A stretch of DNA of 40,263 nt from Acinetobacter tianfuensis (GCF_003611465.1 NZ_RAXV01000036.1:1-40263); one strand, 5' to 3'; counted from the stretch's first letter, positions 1 to 8,123 are shown. Program-made: numbers and translations. The notes: generated from the letters alone by a model not told the origin.

Positions 1-144
1 GCACTTTTTCAGCCATAAATAACCTGTCTTCCTATCTACAATCGAGACCAATGATTGCTGATGGTTCTTACCAACAATCGTATCTATTTCCAAATAACCA
101 AAACGAGTCCGCTGCTCAATCTCAACAGGTCTGTCATGAATGCT
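1..144 (-). pseudogene. IS30-family transposase fragment, runs off left edge
   Basis: Reading the minus strand from 144 to 1 gives 48 open codons that begin SIHDRP and contain FGYLEIDTIVGKNH and SIVDRKTGY. This matches the start of the DDE catalytic core of IS30-family transposases, where the pattern D-T-I-x-G-K carries the first catalytic Asp. Upstream of residue SIHDRP the frame stays open for a while, but the sequence no longer looks like IS30 and I see no start or N-terminal helix-turn-helix region. The 5' part therefore seems to be lost, with a break near position 145. The 3' part lies outside the window, so whether the rest of the element is present is unknown. No terminal inverted repeat is visible on the inner side, as expected for a deletion remnant. 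Confidence 0.75.
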
Positions 145-236
145 TTTAGATAGAAGGGGTAATATGTTTAGAGCAGTTTTTTATTAGAAAAGGAATAGTG
201 ATAAACTTACGAAAATTAATGAGTTTTTATAGGCTG

Positions 237-258
237 TTGGGCTATCAATATAGCCCAA
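237..258. repeat. 9-bp perfect hairpin between IS30 remnant and MFS gene
   Basis: TTGGGCTAT (237-245) and ATAGCCCAA (250-258) pair perfectly around a CAAT loop. No T-tract follows on either strand, so it is a weak terminator candidate at best. It lies 65 bp upstream of the transporter start. Confidence 0.4.
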
Positions 259-323
259 TGACTGCAAGCTCAATCAATCATTTATTTTATTAAGTATTTG
301 ATAATGCAAGTGAATAAAGTTGA

Positions 324-1484
324 ATGCAATCTATTCCAATCCAGTCCAAACTTGGCGGTTTCTATTTTTTCTACTACGCTATTGTTGGTACATTCATGCC
401 ATTTTGGAGTCTATATTTAGAAGACCAAGGTTTTAGCTACCAAGAAATTGGCTTATTGTCATCGATTGCTATTATTACACGCTTTTTTGCACCTTTTATT
501 TGGGGATGGATAGCAGATAAATCAGGCAAACGCATGTTGCTGGTACGTATAGCGACATGGATGGAAGCCTGCATTTGGTTCCTTATTTTTATTATTCCAA
601 ACAACTTTCAGTCAGTTGCATTACTCATGCTGATTTTTAGCTTTTTTCAAAATGCAATTTTGGCGCAGTTTGAAGGAGTTACACTTTTCTGGCTGGCAGA
701 AAAAAGAGCAGCTTTATATGGCAAAGTCAGAAAATGGGGATCAATAGGATTTATTGTCGGAGTATTTGGCATAGGAGCATTGCTGGAAATAATCCCTATT
801 TCTATGCTGCCTGTTTTATTGCTATGCATTGCATTTTTAGCATTCCTTTGGTCATTTACCATAAAAGAACCTGCTGAAGCGCCATCTTCACAAAAAATGT
901 TAGAACCGCTTTGGCCTATATTAAAGCGTCCAGCTGTTTTAAGTTTTTTTATGATTGAACTGGTCATGCTATTTTCACATGCGCCTTTCTATAGCTTTTA
1001 TAGCAACTATCTGCATCAGGCTGGATATTCAACTACACAAATTGGTTTGCTTTGGTCGGTTGGTGTTATTGCTGAAATTATTATGTTTGCTTATGCCAAT
1101 TTTTTCTTTAGCAGATATTCATGGCGCAGCTTAGTCAGCCTATGCCTTGTATTAACAAGCCTGCGCTGGATTGCAGCAGGCTATTTTCCAGAAAGTTTCA
1201 GCATACAGTTTATAGCGCAGTCTGTGCATGCATTCAGTTTTGGCTTATTTCACTTAATTGCGATGCGAATTATTTTTCAAAACTTCAGTGCAGGTCAGCA
1301 AGGCCGCGGTCAAGCGCTCTACAGTACAATGTGGGGCATGGGGGTTGCATCGGGAAGCATCTTAGCTGGGTATTTTTGGGAAATATATTCAGGTGAAGCG
1401 ATGTTTATAGCAGCAGGCATCGTTGTACTTTTAGGCTTACTTTTTGTAATAGGCTTGCCAAAAGAGATTGAAGCTAAAAGTTGA
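324..1484 (+). CDS. MFS transporter, HcaT/YcaD-like (MFS_1_like)
   Basis: This is a 386-residue major facilitator protein of the inner membrane, close to the usual length of the HcaT (3-phenylpropionate/H+ symporter-like) and NupG/LacY-related MFS_1_like group. It has about twelve hydrophobic segments. The loop between TM2 and TM3 carries the MFS signature-like stretch WGWIADKSGKR at about residues 60-70. The N-terminus FYFFYYAIVGTFMPFWSLYL is typical of HcaT-like proteins, where TM1 has a conserved F-x-P-[FY]-W-x-x-Y-L pattern. The substrate cannot be read from the sequence, and the HcaT name reflects family only. The ATG at 324 is preceded by a weak purine-rich site. The gene stands alone, converges on the broken GGDEF gene with a 19-bp gap, and is not linked to any aromatic catabolism gene here. 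Confidence 0.85.
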   Translation: MQSIPIQSKLGGFYFFYYAIVGTFMPFWSLYLEDQGFSYQEIGLLSSIAIITRFFAPFIWGWIADKSGKRMLLVRIATWMEACIWFLIFIIPNNFQSVALLMLIFSFFQNAILAQFEGVTLFWLAEKRAALYGKVRKWGSIGFIVGVFGIGALLEIIPISMLPVLLLCIAFLAFLWSFTIKEPAEAPSSQKMLEPLWPILKRPAVLSFFMIELVMLFSHAPFYSFYSNYLHQAGYSTTQIGLLWSVGVIAEIIMFAYANFFFSRYSWRSLVSLCLVLTSLRWIAAGYFPESFSIQFIAQSVHAFSFGLFHLIAMRIIFQNFSAGQQGRGQALYSTMWGMGVASGSILAGYFWEIYSGEAMFIAAGIVVLLGLLFVIGLPKEIEAKS

Positions 1485-1503
1485 TACAAATTCGGCGGGC
1501 CGT

Positions 1504-2325
1504 TTAGCTAGCGATCACTTGATTGCGTCCATGCTGCTTAGCTTGGTATAGAGCAAAATCGACTCGATTGATCAGCTGCTGAATATTGGGTATTTGCGGC
1601 TGGTTGTGCTGTGTCATGCCAATACTGACGGTGATATTCAGCGGTGCTTGCCCATATAGTTCAATTGGTGATTGCTCAATCATATAGCGGATGCGTTCAG
1701 AAATTCGCTGTGCTTCATGACCATAAATATTTTTAAGTAAAATGACAAACTCTTCACCGCCAATACGGGCAAAGAAATCATCTTCACGTAAATGATGACG
1801 GATATTTTCTGCAAACTGCTGTAAAACTTGATCACCTACATAATGGCCATAATGGCCATAATGGCCATATTGGTTATTAATCTGTTTAAAATGGTCTATA
1901 TCCAGCATGAGCAGCGTAAATGCTTTTTAGGATGCTGCTGCAGCATTTCATCTGTCATTTGAAAGAAATAGCGCCGATTCATGGTTTGAGTAAGGCTGTC
2001 ATAATTTGCAAAATACAGCACTTTTTTATAAAGCTCATGACGGTTTTGACTAATAATGCATAAAATAAGCGGTGTTAGGCTTAGCATGCATAGGCCTATG
2101 CGCACAGACATGGCTGTGGTTAAGTAGATGTCGGCAGAAACAGCCAAATAAAAGTCATTTAAGCTATGGTAAGTCGCTAAAATGACAAAGAAGTTAATGG
2201 TTGTGACCGTAAATAACCGATAGCTTAAGGCGGCCCAAATCAGCGCAACGCAAACTGCTGATGAAAATAATGAAGCCTATGCCCAAAAATATGGAAACCT
2301 GCGTTTTGGATGATGCAGTGTGCAT
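1504..2325 (-). pseudogene. Membrane-bound diguanylate cyclase (GGDEF), frameshifted
   Basis: The minus strand encodes a GGDEF domain with an intact GGEEF active-site motif, preceded by MLDIDHFKQIN and by several membrane segments. It is split over at least three frames. The probable start is the ATG at 2325 (MHTASSKTQVSIFLG). A first shift falls between about 2250 and 2275, where FLGIGFIIFIS passes into AVCVALIWAAL of another frame. A second falls at the short T-run at 1924-1928 (plus strand), where one missing base separates LQQHPKK from AFTLLMLDIDHF. The reconstructed protein is about 270 residues, a plausible membrane diguanylate cyclase making c-di-GMP. A 9-bp tandem triplication also inserts extra GHY units just before the conserved VGD (see the repeat at 1840). 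The 3' fragment alone has no sensible start signal. Sequencing error at the homopolymer is possible, but two independent shifts argue for true decay. Confidence 0.8.
1840..1866. repeat. 9-bp tandem repeat, three copies, inside GGDEF coding region
   Basis: The unit ATAATGGCC occurs three times head to tail and is followed by a partial copy. On the coding (minus) strand it encodes GHY-GHY-GHY, where GGDEF domains normally have one YGHxxGD. The repeat is in frame, adding six residues, so it points to slipped-strand expansion rather than frame loss. Confidence 0.9.
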
Positions 2326-2599
2326 AAAGAATAATTGTGCTCTAAAGTTGCCAATGCGTTATTAAAGTAATGATTAAAATTATATTAAGTTTGTCCATGA
2401 TAGCGGATGAAATTCCGATGAAGATGAAGAAATCGTGAAGACCTCCAAGATGTTGATGTAAATCCGACCGATGACATTTTACTGTTGCTTAAGTCTATAA
2501 AGATGAATAGAAATGATTGTTATAAATTGGTGATAAATGGCGGTTTTTTAGAAAAATGTGGTAACTTAGCTGACAGGGATGAAATGACTGAATAAGCCT

Positions 2600-3076
2600 A
2601 TGAAAAAAACATATTTGACAGTTTTACTGATGTTATATGCTGGTATGGCTGGAGCTGCAGATAATAATAAAACATCGGTGAATCAAGCCGCTGCGCTAAA
2701 TGCTGAGAATACTTTCCGTGTAACCACCCGCCCAGAAATTGTAGGTTTATGGGGTATGGAAATACCCAATAACCGCAAATGCATTGAATATTACAATTTT
2801 AAAAGCAGCAATGATGTTGTGATTAAGAGCGGTGAGGAGTGGTCTGCTGGCATTTATGATTATCAGCCGCCTGCACAGTCTGATGATCAGATTCCTGCAC
2901 TTATTTTACAAGTTAAATATGACAATAATCAAAAAGACTGTTCTGGTAATACTGTTGATCAAACTGGTGAAATTTCGCAGTATTTTGTGAAATGGAAAAA
3001 CCCGAGCACAATCGATTTTTGCAGCAATGAAAAAGCAGAGCAGTGCTTTGCAACGCTTTACCGCGTCTTGCCATAA
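2600..3076 (+). CDS. Small periplasmic protein, unknown function
   Basis: This 158-residue protein starts with a classical signal peptide (MKKTYLTVLLMLYAGMAGA, cleavage likely after AGA-A at about residue 20), so it should be periplasmic. The mature part has four cysteines, in the contexts RKCIEY, KDCSGN, DFCSNE and EQCFAT. These could form two disulfides, as in many small secreted beta-rich proteins. WGMEIPNN, DYQPP and YFVKWKNPSTIDF resemble no family I can name. The ATG at 2600 is the first start before the signal peptide. The gene is monocistronic, ends shortly before a strong bidirectional terminator, and converges on accC. The upstream 274 bp (2326-2599) probably hold its promoter. I can only describe it as a conserved-looking hypothetical exported protein. 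Confidence 0.75.
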   Translation: MKKTYLTVLLMLYAGMAGAADNNKTSVNQAAALNAENTFRVTTRPEIVGLWGMEIPNNRKCIEYYNFKSSNDVVIKSGEEWSAGIYDYQPPAQSDDQIPALILQVKYDNNQKDCSGNTVDQTGEISQYFVKWKNPSTIDFCSNEKAEQCFATLYRVLP

Positions 3077-3110
3077 TAAGAACTTATTGTCGCCAAGTTG
3101 CTGAAGAGAT

Positions 3111-3139
3111 AAAAAACCGCTCAATTTGAGCGGTTTTTT
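3111..3139. terminator. Bidirectional rho-independent terminator
   Basis: AAAAAACCGCTCA, a 3-base ATT loop, then TGAGCGGTTTTTT form a perfect 13-bp stem with A- and T-tracts on both sides. It can end transcription of the small periplasmic gene on the plus strand and of aroQ-accB-accC on the minus strand. Confidence 0.95.
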
Positions 3140-3156
3140 ATGGTCTGCTGAAGGGT

Positions 3157-4527
3157 TTATTCTTTTTCTTTGTCAGAATGACCTTCAATTTGTTTAAGCA
3201 AATGTTTTTCCAAATAGTGGATATCCATTGCTTGCTTGCAGAATTGTTTATCTTGCAAAATTAAGTCTTTGTGCAGCGGAATATTGGTTTTGATCCCAGT
3301 CAAAATCATTTCATCCAGAGCCTGCTTTAAACGAGCCATGCAGTTTTCACGGTCTTTACCATGAGCAATCAGTTTTGCAATCATTGAATCGTAGTATGGC
3401 GGAATGCTATAGCCTTGATAGATATGAGAGTCTAAACGGATGCCTGCACCGCCTGGAGCATAGAAGTGCTCGATTTTACCCGGTGACGGCATAAAAGTTG
3501 TGGGATCTTCAGCATTAATACGGCATTCAATTGCATGACCTGTGCAGACAACATCTTCTTGCTGAATATTTAAGCCTAGACCTGCAGCAATACGAAGCTG
3601 CTGCTCAATGATGTCGACACCAGTGACCATTTCAGTGACTGGATGCTCAACCTGTACACGTGTGTTCATTTCAATGAAGAAGAACTCGCCATCTTCAAAT
3701 AAGAACTCAAATGTACCTGCACCGCGGTATTGCATCATTTGGCATGCATTTACGCAGGCTTCCAAAATATCTGCGCGCGCTTGTTCAGGCAGTCCCGGTG
3801 CTGGCGCTTCTTCCAATACTTTTTGATGACGGCGCTGTAAAGAGCAGTCACGGTCAAATAGATGAATTGCATGACCATTTCCGTCTGCAAGGACTTGAAC
3901 TTCTACATGGCGCGGCTTCTGAAGGAAGCGTTCCATATAAACCGTGTCATCGCCAAACCACATTTCAGCATCACGCTGTGCAGCCTGTACAGATTCAAGC
4001 AGTGTATCTACGCGTTCTACAATACGCATGCCGCGTCCGCCGCCGCCGGAAGCAGCTTTGACAATAAGCGGGAAGCCAATTTCTTTAGCTTCAGCAAGCG
4101 CGTTGTTTGGCGTTACTGCATGTGCAGAACCCGGCACAGTTGGAACACCTGCTTTACGCATTGCCATAATGGCGGATACTTTATTGCCCATAAGGCGAAT
4201 ATGTTCAGGGCGCGGGCCAATAAAAATAAAGCCCGAACTTTCTACAATTTCTGCAAACTCTGCATTTTCAGATAAGAAACCATAGCCTGGGTGAATAGCG
4301 TCTGCGCCTGTAATTTCAGCTGCTGTAATAATCGCAGGAATATTCAGGTAACTTTCGCTGCTTGCGCCAGGGCCAATGCATACGGCTTCATCACAGAAGC
4401 GCAGATGCATAAGGTCTTTATCTGCATCGGAATAAATACCAACGGTTTTAATTCCCAAAGTTTTGCAGGCACGTGTGATACGCAGCGCGATTTCACCACG
4501 GTTTGCAATTAAAACTTTTTGCAACAT
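3157..4527 (-). CDS. accC: Biotin carboxylase subunit of acetyl-CoA carboxylase
   Basis: AccC carboxylates the biotin on AccB using ATP and bicarbonate, the first half-reaction of malonyl-CoA synthesis for fatty acids in the cytoplasm. At 456 residues it matches the roughly 450 of the family. The N-terminal domain has the typical [16 protein letters not shown]. The ATP-grasp glycine loop is [11 protein letters not shown] (about residues 157-167), and the catalytic segment [13 protein letters not shown] (about 289-301) holds the active-site Arg and Glu. The C-terminal tail ([12 protein letters not shown]) is charged and slightly longer than in E. coli. It is the last gene of aroQ-accB-accC, 17 bp after accB, and transcription ends at the terminator at 3111-3139. 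It is intact and surely essential. Confidence 0.98.
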   Translation of the reverse strand: MLQKVLIANRGEIALRITRACKTLGIKTVGIYSDADKDLMHLRFCDEAVCIGPGASSESYLNIPAIITAAEITGADAIHPGYGFLSENAEFAEIVESSGFIFIGPRPEHIRLMGNKVSAIMAMRKAGVPTVPGSAHAVTPNNALAEAKEIGFPLIVKAASGGGGRGMRIVERVDTLLESVQAAQRDAEMWFGDDTVYMERFLQKPRHVEVQVLADGNGHAIHLFDRDCSLQRRHQKVLEEAPAPGLPEQARADILEACVNACQMMQYRGAGTFEFLFEDGEFFFIEMNTRVQVEHPVTEMVTGVDIIEQQLRIAAGLGLNIQQEDVVCTGHAIECRINAEDPTTFMPSPGKIEHFYAPGGAGIRLDSHIYQGYSIPPYYDSMIAKLIAHGKDRENCMARLKQALDEMILTGIKTNIPLHKDLILQDKQFCKQAMDIHYLEKHLLKQIEGHSDKEKE

Positions 4528-4544
4528 GTTTTTTCCCCGAGGTT

Positions 4545-4961
4545 TTATGCGCGGTAGCGGAAAAGTGGTTGACCGAACTGAATCACTTCACCATTTTTAA
4601 CTAAAATTTCTTCAACCACACCGCTTTGAGTTGCCTCAATTGGGTTCATGATTTTCATTGCTTCAATAATGCCGAGTGTTTCACCAGCAGAAATTGTTTG
4701 GCCAACTTTCACGAAAGGCGCTTCGCCTGGGCTAGGCGCTGCATAGAACACACCAACCATCGGCGATGTTTCAACTGCACCGCGAGGTGATTTTGCCGCT
4801 GGAGCGCTCGCTGCTGGTGTCGGCATAGCAGGAACAGCTGCTGCAACTACTGGATTTCGGCGAGTTAGCGCAATCGATTGATCGCCTTCTTTAACTTCAA
4901 TTGCCTGTAAGTCAGACTCAATCATCAGGTCGATGAGTTTCTTGATTTTACGGATATCCAT
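4545..4961 (-). CDS. accB: Biotin carboxyl carrier protein of acetyl-CoA carboxylase
   Basis: AccB carries the biotin that shuttles carboxyl groups between biotin carboxylase and the carboxyltransferase. The 138-residue protein has the family layout. An N-terminal oligomerisation segment ([16 protein letters not shown]) is followed by an Ala/Pro-rich linker at about residues 38-60 and a C-terminal biotinyl domain. The biotin-accepting lysine is K103 in EAMKIMNP. The variable thumb region [19 protein letters not shown] is typical of bacterial AccB. It sits 17 bp downstream of aroQ and 17 bp upstream of accC. In E. coli AccB represses its own operon, and a similar loop here is possible but not shown by the sequence. 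Confidence 0.98.
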   Translation of the reverse strand: MDIRKIKKLIDLMIESDLQAIEVKEGDQSIALTRRNPVVAAAVPAMPTPAASAPAAKSPRGAVETSPMVGVFYAAPSPGEAPFVKVGQTISAGETLGIIEAMKIMNPIEATQSGVVEEILVKNGEVIQFGQPLFRYRA

Positions 4962-4978
4962 GAGACAGTATTCCTAAA

Positions 4979-5434
4979 TTAAGATTGCAAAGTTAGTTGG
5001 GTTTTTTCGATGGCGAAGTCAAGTGCTGCAGCATAGCCTTTAGCGCCTAGGCCGCAGATTACGCCAACGGCTTTATCTGATAAATATGAGTGGTGGCGGA
5101 AAGCTTCACGCGCATGAACATTAGATAAATGAACTTCAATGAACGGAATGGCCACACCAAGAAGCGCATCACGTACTGCAACAGAGGTATGTGTCAGTGC
5201 TGCAGGATTAATAATGATGAATTGAACGCCTTCTTGCTGCGCTTGATGAATACGGTCGACAATTGCGCCTTCCCAGTTGCTTTGAAAGCTGTCTAGAGAA
5301 ATTGATGCTTTATGCGCTTGTGCGGTGAGCTGCTGATTTATATCCTCAAGGGTGAGGTATCCATAAACCTCTGGTTCTCGCTTTCCTAGCAAATTTAGAT
5401 TCGGTCCATGAATGACCAAGATGGTCGAACTCAT
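4979..5434 (-). CDS. aroQ: Type II 3-dehydroquinate dehydratase
   Basis: AroQ dehydrates 3-dehydroquinate to 3-dehydroshikimate in the shikimate pathway. The 151-residue length is standard for type II enzymes, which form dodecamers. Diagnostic segments are [18 protein letters not shown] with the active-site loop Arg and Tyr, [16 protein letters not shown], and [17 protein letters not shown] with the catalytic His region. It is the first gene of the operon with accB and accC, an arrangement also found in pseudomonads. The ATG at 5434 follows a clear GGAG (about 5446-5449, minus strand). The upstream region has a possible -10 (CATAAT) near 5500 and a 7-bp inverted repeat in the leader (5467-5487). 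Confidence 0.97.
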   Translation of the reverse strand: MSSTILVIHGPNLNLLGKREPEVYGYLTLEDINQQLTAQAHKASISLDSFQSNWEGAIVDRIHQAQQEGVQFIIINPAALTHTSVAVRDALLGVAIPFIEVHLSNVHAREAFRHHSYLSDKAVGVICGLGAKGYAAALDFAIEKTQLTLQS

Positions 5435-5466
5435 TCAGCTTGCTCCAATAATAAGTTGCAAAAATA

Positions 5467-5487
5467 CTTTGCAAGATGTCTGCAAAG
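5467..5487. promoter_or_regulatory. Inverted repeat in aroQ-accBC leader
   Basis: CTTTGCA and TGCAAAG are separated by 7 bp, 33-53 bp upstream of the aroQ start and just downstream of the best -10 candidate on the minus strand. It could be a repressor operator or an RNA hairpin in the leader. A third TTTGCA-like half site lies next to it at about 5454-5459. No regulator is identified. Confidence 0.4.
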
Positions 5488-6482
5488 TTTGCTTATTATG
5501 GCACAAATTTCCATATTTTATTTATAAATTCTTTGAATTGACATGAAAGCAGTGCGCCAGATTTGGGCTATATAATGTAAATTTTGCAGAGAATAGGCAA
5601 TGTTAAAAGATTACATTTTTTCAAAAGATCTCTAGATATTTCATTGTAAGCTGGATTGGCTAAAACTGTTGATATTATTTATGTAACGGAAATGTTGTAA
5701 ACAATTTCCAATAATGTGCAATAAATAAATTTACTGCTGGCAGAAAAAAGCTGTGATGTATTGTTTATGAAGTATCTCTGTTTTTAAGCCTTATTTTATT
5801 GATTAGGGAACAGCCGTTTCTTGCCTGTACGTAATGCAATATTTATGAATGCGGTTATTTCAAGAGGCTTTAAAGCTGGCCATTTAGGGAACTGAATCAA
5901 TTGTTTTTTAAAGTTGTAAACATATAAATCTTATATAAAACAATTAAGTGTCTATTTTTATGGCTTTTTATTTAACGATTTACATTTTTTTGGCATACCT
6001 TAACGGTATCAGGCCTAGGCTAGCTCAAAAGAATAACGCCATGATTTTTGATTAGGAGGCTTCTTTCAATATGTACCTTTACTGATTTGTCTGCATAGAA
6101 TGATCTTTATATTCTAATATTTAGGATGACCAGCTTTTGTCTCAAGTTCTGCACTGAAGTGAATGACTATTTCTTTCAATTCTGTAGGCAAAATGCGTAA
6201 TGAAGCTGTACATATGTATAAGCTGATGGTGGCAAAAGCTTTTGAAATAGCGTGTAAAGTGAACAAAGGCTAAATACAGCGTCAAAACATGCATGACATT
6301 TAAAGCAGCTGATTGTTAGCTAGAAAAGTGAGCATGCCGCTCTAATGATTTCCAGAACTTATGTTATGCTCAAAACTTGATATGTCTATATAGATAAGAC
6401 TCAATAATATCGGGTTTTATGAGATAGAAAGCGCTGGCATGAAAATGTGCTGGCCGTCAAATGGATAATAAGAGAGAGCTTT
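5488..6482. other. Long AT-rich intergenic region without a convincing gene
   Basis: About 1 kb between aroQ and the lipoprotein gene has stops in all frames. It holds the divergent promoter of the acc operon at its left end. There is a TATAAT-like box at about 5570 without a properly spaced -35. A short hairpin ATACC-TTAAC-GGTAT lies near 5996-6010. One 36-codon ORF (6163-6273) has no good ribosome binding site. I recognise no transposase or tRNA debris. It may be the remains of lost genes or hold an unrecognised RNA. Confidence 0.6.
6163..6273 (+). CDS. Possible 36-residue small protein (weak)
   Basis: An ATG-started ORF reads MTISFNSVGKMRNEAVHMYK and continues with LMVAKAFEIACKVNKG. The sequence is amphipathic and Lys/Met-rich with no proline, so it could form one long helix. 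Against it, there is no clear Shine-Dalgarno site, and it lies inside a 1-kb region otherwise without genes. It may equally be the tail of a decayed gene. I assign no function. Confidence 0.2.
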   Translation: MTISFNSVGKMRNEAVHMYKLMVAKAFEIACKVNKG

Positions 6483-6962
6483 ATGAAAAAGTGGTTCATA
6501 TACGGTATGGGTTTAGCTGTATCAGCGGCGGTTTTAAGCGGATGTAATACAGTGCCTTCGCAAACAGAAAATGCAACGGCTGGTTTATTGATTTGTGAAC
6601 CGAATGAATTATGTCCTGTGGTGACTGTGTCTTGGAATGAACAGCAGAAAGATACAGCCAATATTCATGTGGCATTAAGCAGTGCGAAAAAAGATTATGA
6701 CATTCAAAAAATCTCTTTAAGCAACGCTCAAAAAAATATTGAGTATGCGGCAGTGCAAAAAACTGAATATGACATCATTTTAGGCATGCACCGTTCAAAA
6801 AACAGCATAACTGTACCGAGTAAAATTTTTACAGAATTGAATAGCGGTAATAATATTTCTCTTACTGTGCATACCGATCAGGGCGCATTAAAACGTTATA
6901 TCTATAAAGATGGCAAACAGTCTTTGCTGTATAAGCAATTAAAATCAATTGCTCAAAAATAA
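6483..6962 (+). CDS. Putative outer-membrane lipoprotein, unknown function
   Basis: The 159-residue product has a lipoprotein signal peptide: MKKWFIYGMGLAVSAAVLSG followed by the lipidated Cys of the lipobox L-S-G-C at residues 18-21. Residue +2 is Asn rather than Asp, which favours outer-membrane sorting. The mature part is short, with ICEPNELCPVVTVSWNEQ followed by a probably beta-rich region and a basic C-terminus. Two cysteines seven residues apart could form a disulfide. I chose the ATG at 6483 because it directly precedes the signal peptide and has an AGAGAG site upstream. A GC-poor hairpin with a T-run follows at 6986-7018. No family is recognised. A role in the cell envelope is inferred from the lipobox alone. 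Confidence 0.75.
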   Translation: MKKWFIYGMGLAVSAAVLSGCNTVPSQTENATAGLLICEPNELCPVVTVSWNEQQKDTANIHVALSSAKKDYDIQKISLSNAQKNIEYAAVQKTEYDIILGMHRSKNSITVPSKIFTELNSGNNISLTVHTDQGALKRYIYKDGKQSLLYKQLKSIAQK

Positions 6963-6985
6963 GCTGCATAGCGATATGATTTTAT

Positions 6986-7018
6986 AAATCCTGAGCTTAA
7001 ATGCTTGGGATTTTTTAT
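6986..7018 (+). terminator. Probable rho-independent terminator after lipoprotein gene
   Basis: AATCCTGAGC and GCTTGGGATT form an imperfect stem followed by TTTTTTATAT, about 25 bp after the lipoprotein stop codon. Confidence 0.65.
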
Positions 7019-7095
7019 ATCTATTCTAAGCTTTTATTACGTTGTAACTAGGCTTTGAAAGCCTTAAACTGCCTTTTAACTTAACATCCATAGAA

Positions 7096-7452
7096 ATGAT
7101 TGCAATGGTATTGGACAAAGACTTAATTGAAGAACAGCAGCTTTTGTGTGAAGAGTTTGATTCTGCATACCGCGCTGTAAAAGAGACAGATATCATTGCT
7201 ATTGCTTTGCATACCTTGAATAAGGAGCCTATTGTCGGCTTGCGCAAGCTGCCAGATGAAAATAATGTTTCTTGGTTTATCTACGGCGGTGAATTGGATG
7301 GAGCTGAGGACTTCTTTGAATTAATCAGCGTTCAGGAATTAGCAAAAGAGTTTCCTGAAGCACTGCCTTATTTAGCTTTAGATACGGGCTACCGCTTTAT
7401 GATTGATTCAGATGATTATGAAGATGTCTGGAAAGAAGGCGATGAAGCTTAA
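7096..7452 (+). CDS. Imm33/DUF2185-like protein, possible immunity protein
   Basis: This is a 118-residue acidic cytoplasmic protein with no signal peptide. The stretch SWFIYGGELDGAEDFFELIS, then VQELAKEFPEALPYLALDTGYRF, follows the pattern of the DUF2185 (Imm33) fold: W-x(2)-G, then a D/E-rich loop, a helix ending in P-x-x-x-PYL, and a final G-x-x-F. DUF2185 proteins are often encoded near polymorphic toxins as immunity proteins, though many are orphans. The assignment is by pattern recall and is tentative. The start could be the ATG at 7096 or the one at 7105, and neither has a strong ribosome site. The stop overlaps the start of the next, exported protein by 11 bp, so the two are translationally coupled. 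No toxin gene is adjacent. Confidence 0.5.
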   Translation: MIAMVLDKDLIEEQQLLCEEFDSAYRAVKETDIIAIALHTLNKEPIVGLRKLPDENNVSWFIYGGELDGAEDFFELISVQELAKEFPEALPYLALDTGYRFMIDSDDYEDVWKEGDEA

Positions 7453-7816
7453 TTTTTTTATTACTATTGCGTTGTTAGGCTATTTGTCTTCTTCGGCTGT
7501 ATATGCGCAAAGCGGGCAGTTAAGTCAGCAAGCTTATGATCAAAAAATGCAGTATTACAGAGATGTGATTAATCAATCTAAAACAGTTTTGGATGATCCA
7601 GCATCTACAGCGGATGCAGATGCAAAAAGCCGTTCTTTTTGTGAACGCATTCATGCATATCGGCAAATAGAAAAGCTGTCCAGCGAGAACCGCAATTTAG
7701 ATATGGCGCCTGTTATGCAGATGGCCGCACAAAATTTTTTAGACCGTCAGCAAAAAAGTTTGCATGGCTCAGGAATGAGTACCGAATATATGTGTGCGGG
7801 AAAAGAGAAACTTTAA
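7442..7816 (+). CDS. Small exported protein, unknown function
   Basis: The 124-residue product begins MKLNFFITIALLGYLSSSAV and has a likely signal-peptidase site after VYA-Q (about residue 22). The mature protein is mostly helical and polar (SQQAYDQKMQYYRDVINQSK), with two cysteines (SFCERI, EYMCAG) that could be disulfide bonded. I take the ATG at 7442 as the start because it precedes the signal peptide; an in-frame start further upstream at 7403 would bury the signal sequence. It overlaps the Imm33-like gene by 11 bp, which implies one transcript. It could act with that protein, for example as the periplasmic half of an immunity pair, but this is inference from coupling only. No known domain is seen. 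Confidence 0.7.
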   Translation: MKLNFFITIALLGYLSSSAVYAQSGQLSQQAYDQKMQYYRDVINQSKTVLDDPASTADADAKSRSFCERIHAYRQIEKLSSENRNLDMAPVMQMAAQNFLDRQQKSLHGSGMSTEYMCAGKEKL

Positions 7817-7879
7817 AGAATATCGTTCTGAACATATAAAATGTCAGGTAATGATATGAAATTGGGCAGAAATGACAAT

Positions 7880-8008
7880 TAAATCACACTACTATATCCA
7901 TATTAAGGTGCGACATGACAGATTTCCCTGGTCCGTCATGCTGTACTTTGATATTGCATCATGTTTGATGACGTTCTCTTATAGCCACTGAAAGGTGGCT
8001 TTTTTTTG
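7880..8008 (+). ncRNA. Candidate structured transcript / sRNA ending in terminator
   Basis: This stretch has no ORF but contains nested inverted repeats, TGAC...GTCA (about 7917-7940) and CGTCAT...ATGACG (about 7936-7974). It ends in a canonical rho-independent terminator. The length (roughly 110-130 nt), structure and terminal U-tract fit a trans-acting sRNA or a processed 3' UTR of the upstream gene pair. I see only weak promoter elements near 7860-7900, so the 5' end is uncertain. It does not match an RNA family I can name. Confidence 0.35.
7983..8008 (+). terminator. Rho-independent terminator
   Basis: AGCCAC, loop TGAAAG, then GTGGCT is followed by seven T residues and G. It lies 167 bp after the exported-protein gene and 115 bp before the toxin-antitoxin-like pair. 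Confidence 0.9.
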
Positions 8009-8123
8009 TTTAAAAAATAGTATTAATTCAATGTCTGAGCTTATTGCTGTATAAATAGACAAATAGAACGAATCTGCTAAGATAGAACATAATAGAATAC
8101 TGACGCAGCTGAGGAGTTTTGCA

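Noticed and set aside
3608..4512. Several open frames on the plus strand inside accC
   Set aside because: They are antisense shadows of a highly conserved enzyme, without signals of their own.
5539..5575. TTGACA and TATAAT boxes on the plus strand
   Set aside because: The spacing is about 27 bp, far from the 16-18 bp of a sigma-70 promoter, and no gene follows closely.
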